Assembly: GCF_019175385.1 (NCBI RefSeq)
Contig: NC_083344.1
Coordinates: 8,036,965-8,100,964, forward strand
Reading direction: 5' to 3'
DNA: 64,000 bases
Source of the DNA: Lycium barbarum
Taxonomy: Eukaryota; Streptophyta; Magnoliopsida; Solanales; Solanaceae
Positions 57,720 through 64,000 of this stretch are shown here, in pieces. The notes beneath the pieces were generated by a model. It did not search any database. It had not been told where the DNA came from and was given only the letters and a program-made list of their open reading frames with translations. A program made the translations under genes and the position numbers. Positions within the stretch are counted from its first letter, which is position 1. Each line of letters begins with the position of its first letter.

Positions 57720-60191
57720 TGTTACACCTCAAAAAAATTTTTGTTGATGCATAAGTGAATAGACTAGTGATGAGTATGAGTATACGATATGTTCATGAGT
57801 AAGCGATGACGCTCGACGAACTCAAGATAAGATTTCAAAGATGTTAGAGATGGGGGAAGAGGATTGCCGAGAGAAGGCAAAGTATACGATAAGTATCAGA
57901 AAGGAATTATGAGTAACGATTTAACAAGGACTTGATGATGTCTTGGAGAAGAGTGATAACGTCCCTTATATTGGTATTGAAGTGTTGAACAAATGTTAAG
58001 AAGGTTCCATAGGGATCGGAGATCAAACGAGACGACGAAACGAACTTCGGAACCACTGGGAGTTATACGGCCAAACATACTGGCCGTATAATTTATACAG
58101 TCCGTATGTTTGGGACCGTATAACCAGCCCAGCAAGGCAACAGTTTCTGGACCAAATGTACGACCAAACATACGGCCGTACAATCCGTATGTCGGTCCGT
58201 ATATTTGGTCGGGACAGATTTTGGCTCAATAAATGAAAGGGGAAAGTTATATTTCATTTCATTTCCCTTGACATCCCTTCTCTCTAAAACATCTCTCTAC
58301 AAATATTCCACAAGTTTTCAAGGGTTTTTAGTGATCAACGACATAAACCAAGTGAATCAAGTGTAAGAAAACCCATTAAAAATCATTCAAGTCAAGAAAT
58401 CTCATTGAAGGAAAACTAGGGTTTTTGCTCAAGTGGAGCATTATCAACTAAGGCTTGTTCCTACAACATCTAAGGTAAGATTCATGAAATTTATATGTCG
58501 TTTAAGGTATTTGAGAGTTGAAATGCTTGGTCATTAGAAGAATATGGTAAAATGGGTCATGAATGTTGAATAGTGCCATTTTGAGAAATAGTTTGAATTG
58601 AATCATGATTGTTGTTGTGTTGTGATATGAATGTGTTATAAATGAAGTTAGGATCATGAAATATACATTGTATGTGAATGGACGAAATCGTGTGTTATGA
58701 CGTTGGATATGGACGATTGGAAGTGAATTGCGAAATATAGATAATGTGGGTAATGTGAATTATTAATGGCTATTGTTACGATGTTGTGAATGTATTGTTG
58801 ACGTTTGGGAGTTGAATTACGATATACAGGAATGTTGTATAAATAAAGGAGATGCTTTCCGATTTTCTCTAGCTTTAGCCATGTGTGCTAGTTGTCGATT
58901 CTAACGATAGTATGACTTAAATGAAGGTAGACAAGTGAGCTTCGGAGGAGAACGTGCAAGTATAGAATAGTTGATCGGAAAGGTATGTAAGGCTAACCCT
59001 TCTTTCATAAGGCATGGTTCTTTGGCCAAACATCTAAATCTTCTATAAGACTTCGATTTCTTCAAATGATTTGATCTTCCGAGCTAGTAAGCTCATGATG
59101 CTTGATATGCTAAGATTGTACTAAGTTCCTCATATGACGAGTAAGCCTATAAGATAGATGTAACGATAATGACGATGATAGTGATATTGATAGTAATGAT
59201 GATGAGAATAAGATGATGCTAAAGATGCCTATGAGCTATTATATGTATGTGTGCCTATGAAGGGCTATAATAAGACCCCGATCTTATGATGCCGGGCAAA
59301 ATATATGTATATGAATATGTATAGAGTATGTACATGATTATGTAACGTGCGCACATCTCTGCAGATGGTACGGATAACCCTGATGCCTTATTAGGGCCAG
59401 GTATGTATAACTTTGAGCCTTGGCTGGCCTAGTATGTATGAAACACCGAACCTTCATGGTCGGGCTTGCTATATGTATATATATGTATATGCTATGTATA
59501 TGACATCAATATGAGTACGAATATGTTATGAATATGAGTATGAATGGAAACATGAATACGAATACGAAAATGAATGTGAAGGTAAATAAGTACGGATATG
59601 GATGTATGTACACGAATATGCAATAAAAATGGAATGTCCTTGTGGAAAGCAAGTAAGTGCTATGACGATGATATTATTATCTCCCATGCTATGCTACCTC
59701 ATATGTTGACTGTTATGCTTTCATATTGATATTGATCATGCTTTACATACTCAGTACATTCTTCGTACTGACATCCTTTTATTTGTGGACGCTACTTCAT
59801 GCCCGCAAGTGCACAGGGAGCTATAGCTTTTGGGTACTTATTCTTTTGTATACATAATTATGGGCATAGCGGGGTCCTGTCCCGCTTATGTGATATGTTG
59901 TACTCCCCTTAGAGGCTCGTAGACATGTGTATGTGGTTAGATGTGTTTGGCCTTGTTGGCCTATATTTTGTATATCATTTTGTTGTCCTCGTCGGCCCAT
60001 GTACATTGATGTGGCATAGATGCCTATGATGATATAAGAGATGTTGTCGTCCAATGGGACTAGTATGATTGATGACTAGAATGCATGATTTGATTTATGG
60101 CTCACCTAGATGTTATGTGAAAGCATGTCAAGGGGTGCCCGGGTGGGATAGCACCGGGTGCTCGTCGCGGCCCCCTAGTCGGGTCGTGACA
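57720..60191 (+). repeat. 5' LTR of element F
   Basis: TGTTACACCTC to GGGTCGTGACA. U3 has palindromic GGCCGTATAA / CCGTATGTT sequences at 58060-58210, followed by a TC-rich start (CCCTTCTCTCTAAAACATC, 58270-58290). The hairpin TCAGTAC-N7-GTACTGA is at 59751-59771. GCCTTGTTGGCC and TCGTCGGCCC at 59950-60000 match the repeat motif of C and D. Confidence 0.85.
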
Positions 60192-60195
60192 AAAG

Positions 60196-60401
60196 TTGTA
60201 TCAGAGCAGTTCAGTCCTAGGGTGTTTCTACGAGCCGTGTCTAGTAGAGTCTTGGTTATGGGTGTGTTGCACGCCACACTTATAAACAAGAAGCTACGGG
60301 TATTTTAGAAATAAATGACCTTCTTTCTTCATAAGGATCGTGCGGTAGAGCTATGATGTAAGAAATTCTTGTTCCTTAATCGTGTGTTGTGTATTTCAGA
60401 A
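60196..60401 (+). other. Element F primer-binding site and leader
   Basis: TTGTATCAGAGC (60196-60207) differs by one base from the initiator-Met site. The leader to the gag ATG at 60402 has GTGTCTAGTAGAGTCTTG and TATAAACAAGAAGCTAC, as in C, D and E. Confidence 0.78.
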
Positions 60402-62308
60402 ATGCCTAAAAAGAGAAAGGTACAGCAGCCCAAAAGGGCAAGACAGTGGCAGAAAAGCGGACTGAAAGAGCACCGCCACCGGTAGTAGAGGAGAGTGAGT
60501 CCCAGAGTGCGGCTCAATCTCAGTCCTCCCGGACAGCGCCTATTACTGAGGAGCATGAGGGAGATCCAGCTCCGCCACCGGATGCTTCAGGCCAAGATGT
60601 AAAAGAGGCCATACAATTGCTTACTCAATTGGTTGCTGCTCAGACTCAGCGGCATAGTACAGGGCAAGGAGATAGGGCTGTTAGTGCAAGGGCCCGTGAC
60701 TTCATTACCTTAAACCCTCCGGAATTCTTTGGGTCAAAGCCGGAGGAGTACCCTCAGGACTTCATTGATGGTATGTTGAGGACGCTTCGATTGATACATG
60801 CTTCGTATACCGAGTCGGTGGAATTAGCGTCATATAGATTGAGAGATGTCTCGATCCAATGGTATACAGTTTGGATGGCTTCACGGGGAGCCAATGCACC
60901 TCCCCCGGTATGGAAAGAGTTTGTGGATGCTTTTCTCCGACACTATATGCCTCCAGAAGTTCGGCGAGCTAGGGCCGATAAGTTCTTAAATTTAAGGCAA
61001 GGGAGCATGAGTGCTCTAGAGTATAGTCTCCGCTTCAATTTGTTGGCTAGATATGCTTCGGCTATAGTAGCGGAAATGGGTGACCGGGTGCACCGATTTG
61101 TGAAAGGCCTAGGGCCACATTTGATGGATAGATGTTTGATCACGTCCCTTCAGGACAATATGGATATTGCACGCATTCAGGCCCATGCTCAGCACTTAGA
61201 AGAAAGCTTGCAACAACAAAGAAGTGAATGTGAGCAAGATAGGGGACATAGCAAGAGGGATAGATCTTCGGGTCCGATGAGCGAGTTCAGAGGTAGGCAT
61301 AGACAGCAGTTTCCCAGACATTCAGGCTACTCTATGACTAGTACGCCTTCACGGTTTTCAGGCCAGGGATTCGACAGATCTACTCGTTCAGGGCCGAGTC
61401 AGAGTTTTTCAGGGTCTCAGTTTATAGATGATTCGGGTCAGGCAAGGTCACCCGCACTACGATGTTCCCAGTGTGGGAAGTTTCATTGGGTTCGATGCCG
61501 ATTGGGTTCAGATGTTTGCTATTCATGTGGTCGACCAGGCCATATTATGCGTGACCGCCCCTCAGTTCATGGTAGAGGCAGGGCCCAACCATCAGGGTCG
61601 GTAGCCGGATCTTCAGCATCCGTCTGCCCTACGGGGCAAGGTTCACATGCGCCAGTCAGCCATGGTAGAGGCAGAGGGAGAGCTCCCAGTTCTAACGGTC
61701 CTCAGCACTGTGTTTATGCTTTGGCTGGACGCCAAGATCTTGAGTCTTCTCCTGACGTGGTCACAGGCATATTATCGGTATTCTCACATGATGTATATGC
61801 TTTGATTGATCCGGGCTCCACATTTTCCTATGTTACTCTATATATTGCGGGTCGATTTAGAGACGAACCGGAGTCGAACAAACCTTTTGAGGTGTCTACA
61901 CCCGTGGGTGAATCAGTAATAGCTAGCCGAGTGTATAGAAATTGTGTAATTGTGATTTGTGATTGTCGTACCATGATCGATTTGCATGAATTAGAAATGG
62001 TAGATTTTGATGTCATTATGGGCATGGACTGGTTGGCTTCTTGTTACGCCAATGTTGATTGTAGAATGAAAATGGTTCGTTTTCAATTTCTGGGAGAACC
62101 AGTTTTAGAATGGAAAGGGAATACAGCATCCCCAAAAGGTAGGTTTATTTCCTATCTAAAGGTAAGGAAAATGATCACGAAAGGGTGCATTTATCGTTTA
62201 GTGCGAGTTCAAGATGTAGAAGCTGAGTCGCCGATTCTACAGGCAGTTCCAGTGGTGAGTGAATTTTCGGATGTGTTCCCGGAAGAGCTTCCAGGCCTTC
62301 CTCCCTAG
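60402..62308 (+). pseudogene. Element F gag and protease
   Basis: ATG 60402 opens MPKKRKVQQPK; a one-base loss in the A-run near 60431 shifts the frame, after which 620 codons are open. Gag core: ARDFITLNPPEFFGSKPEEY, LRTLRLIHASYTESVELASYR, EFVDAFLRHYMPPEVRRARA, DNMDIARIQAHAQHLEE. Zinc-binding part: CSQCGKFHWVRC and CYSCGRPGHIMRDR, the second lacking its last Cys (Arg instead). Protease: ALIDPGSTFSYVT and DVIMGMDWLAS. The stretch ends at GLPP followed by TAG, just before the RT leader. MPKKRKV resembles a nuclear localisation signal; that is a resemblance only. Confidence 0.88.
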
Positions 62309-64000
62309 CGGGAGATTGATTTTGCTATTGATGTGTTGCCAGACACTAAGCCCATATCTATTCCTCCCTATAGAATGGCACCCGCAGAATTGAAAGAGTT
62401 GAATGAGCAATTAAAAGACTTGCTTGAGAAAGGCTTTATTAGTCCTAGTTCATCCCCGTGGGGAGCACCCGTATTGTTTGTCCGAAAGAAAGATGGATCT
62501 TTGAGAATGTGCATTAATTATCGGTAATTTAATAAAGTGACGATTAAAAACAAATATCCTCTTCCGAGGATTGATGATTTATTTGATCAATTACAAGGCG
62601 CCAAATGGTTTTCAAAGATAGATCTGAGGTCCGGGCATCAGCAAGTGAGAGTTAGGGAGAATATCCCTAAGACAGCTTTCACGACAAGATATGGCCATTT
62701 CGAGTTCCGAGTAATGTCATTTGGGCTAACTAATGCACCAGCAGTGTTCATGGACTTAATGAACGATGTGTTCAGGCCCTTCCTGGATCTGTTTGTGATT
62801 GTATTTATCGACGATATATTGGTGTATTCTAGATTCGAGGCAGAACATGCGGATCATTTGCGCCTTGTCCTTGGAATTCTTCGAACTCGAGAGTTGTTTG
62901 CAAAGTTTTCCAAATGTGAGTTCTGGTTGAACTCAGTGGCATTCCTAGGGCATATTTTTGCAGTCGATGGTATTAGGGTGGATAGTCAAAAGATTGAATC
63001 CGTGAAGACTTGACCAAGGCCCACGACTCCTACGGAGGTTCGTAGCTTTTTGGGCTTAGCAGGCTATTACAGGCGATTTGTTGAGGGTTTTTCTTCTATT
63101 TCTGCACCACTCACCAAGTTGACTCAAAAATCAGCAAAGTTTCAATGGACAGATGCTTGTGAACGTAGCTTCCAAGAGTTGAAAGATAGGTTGACTTCTG
63201 CCTCAGTCTTGACACTTCCAGAGAGATTGGAAGGATATGTTATTTATTGTGACGCTTCAGGTGTTGGACTAGGCTGTGTATTAATGCAACATGGAAAGGT
63301 GATTGCATATGCTTCAAGAAAATTATGGAAACATGAACAGAATTATCCGACCCACGATCTAGAATTGGCTGCAGTGGTTCATGCATTAAAGATATGGAGA
63401 CATTATTTATATGGTGCCCATGTGGATATTTATACAGATCATAAGAGTCTTCAGTATATCTTCAAGCAGAAAGAGTTGAATTTGCGACAACGACGATGGT
63501 TGGAATTGCTAAAAGATTATGATGTTGATATCTTGTATCACCCCGGAAAGACGAATGTGGTGGCTGATGCTCTTAGTCGCAGATCCATGGGAAGTTTATG
63601 CGAAGTACGACAAGAAAAGAGAGATATGACTCGTGAGCTCCAGCAGTTAGCTAGTCTAGGAGTCCGGGTGATGGATTCAGGTAGCCGGGGAACTACTATT
63701 CAGAATTCAGCAGTTTCGTCGCTAGTAACGGACGTGAAAGCGCAGAAATATGAGGATGCCATGCTAGTGCAGTACAGAGATACGCTTCCTCAGAAGGAGG
63801 AGTCACCATTTGATATTTCAGGAGACGGAGTTCTTCTATACCGAGGCAGATTATGTGTTCCCAATGTGGTGGGCCTACGCCACCAAATATTGAGAGAAGC
63901 CCATTGTTCCCGTTATTCTATCCACCCCGGAGCGACGAAAATGTATCATGATCTTAAGTCTATTTACTGGTGGAATGGGATGAAGAAACATGTAGCAGAA
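62309..64000 (+). pseudogene. Element F RT, RNase H and integrase N-terminus
   Basis: One frame with two internal stops. RT: ELKEQLK-like leader, [26 protein letters not shown] then TAA (62525-62527), [20 protein letters not shown] (catalytic Asp), [30 protein letters not shown] (catalytic DD). TGA at 63011-63013 in VKT*PRP replaces the usual Trp. RNase [47 protein letters not shown], with all four acidic residues present. Integrase zinc part begins [18 protein letters not shown] and is cut by the window end. From 63014 the frame is open to 64000. Confidence 0.9.

Larger units (their letters stand above)
57720..64000 (+). mobile_element. Element F: chromovirus (Tekay/Del-like), 5' part
   Basis: Plus-strand element with 5' LTR 57720-60191, primer site, leader, gag, zinc knuckles, protease, RT, RNase H and the start of integrase at the window edge. 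It lies in an Ogre-like remnant. The 3' half and the second LTR are outside the window. One gag frameshift and three pol stops show that it is inactive, but it is the best preserved coding copy here. Confidence 0.92.

Noticed and set aside
62333..62527. Separate gene for the 64-codon ORF after gag-protease of F
   Set aside because: It is the RT start in the same frame, separated only by single stop codons; annotated as part of the broken pol.

Overview
This is repeat-dominated nuclear DNA from a flowering plant, most probably a member of the Solanaceae. The evidence is the chromovirus LTRs opening TGTCACGACCC, initiator-Met primer sites (TGGTATCAGAGC type), Tat-type Ty3/gypsy elements with a second RNase H, and AT-rich unique DNA with plant-like splice sites. 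I found no intact host gene, no rRNA or tRNA gene, no CRISPR array and nothing bacterial. All coordinates were read by eye and may be off by a few bases.

Layout. (A) 1-4322: the 3' part of a plus-strand Tat/Retand-like element, with an antisense gene on the minus strand and a 3' LTR at 3629-4322. 4323-5863: unique DNA with weak exon candidates. (B) 5869-32180: a complete minus-strand Tat element (26.3 kb, LTRs 5869-6513 and 31434-32180, target duplication AACTT). It carries the same kind of antisense gene at 7046-9897 and is itself interrupted three times: by C (10992-16173, target duplication GTAGG), by D (18921-28374, target duplication TGTTC) and by a truncated LTR, T (about 16851-18347). 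32186-35323: unique DNA with a CACTA-like end, a possible copia LTR and a broken RNase H fragment. (E) 35329-45498: a complete but decayed minus-strand chromovirus (target duplication CCAGC). (G) 45757-48418: a probable solo LTR (target duplication ACAAG). 48424-57719: unique or old repeat DNA with a 174-bp inverted repeat and an Ogre-like remnant. (F) 57720-64000: a plus-strand chromovirus with 5' LTR, primer site, gag, protease, RT, RNase H and the start of integrase, running off the window.

How the parts relate. C, D, E and F are one extended chromovirus (Tekay/Del-like) superfamily. C and E encode an integrase with a chromodomain tail, and all four have similar primer sites and untranslated leaders. 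D keeps only cis signals (LTRs, primer site, leader, polypurine tract) and no coding sequence, so it looks like a large non-autonomous derivative. C has a 31-bp inverted terminus in place of its 5' LTR and an in-frame deletion joining gag to RNase H. A and B are Tat elements whose extra gene is antisense to gag-pol, appears to be spliced at three homologous introns, and has a TATA box just inside the 3' LTR.

Most notable: the antisense four-exon gene with its own promoter, the inverted-terminus element C, the cis-signal-only element D, and several short palindromes conserved at fixed places in the chromovirus LTRs and next to the polypurine tract.
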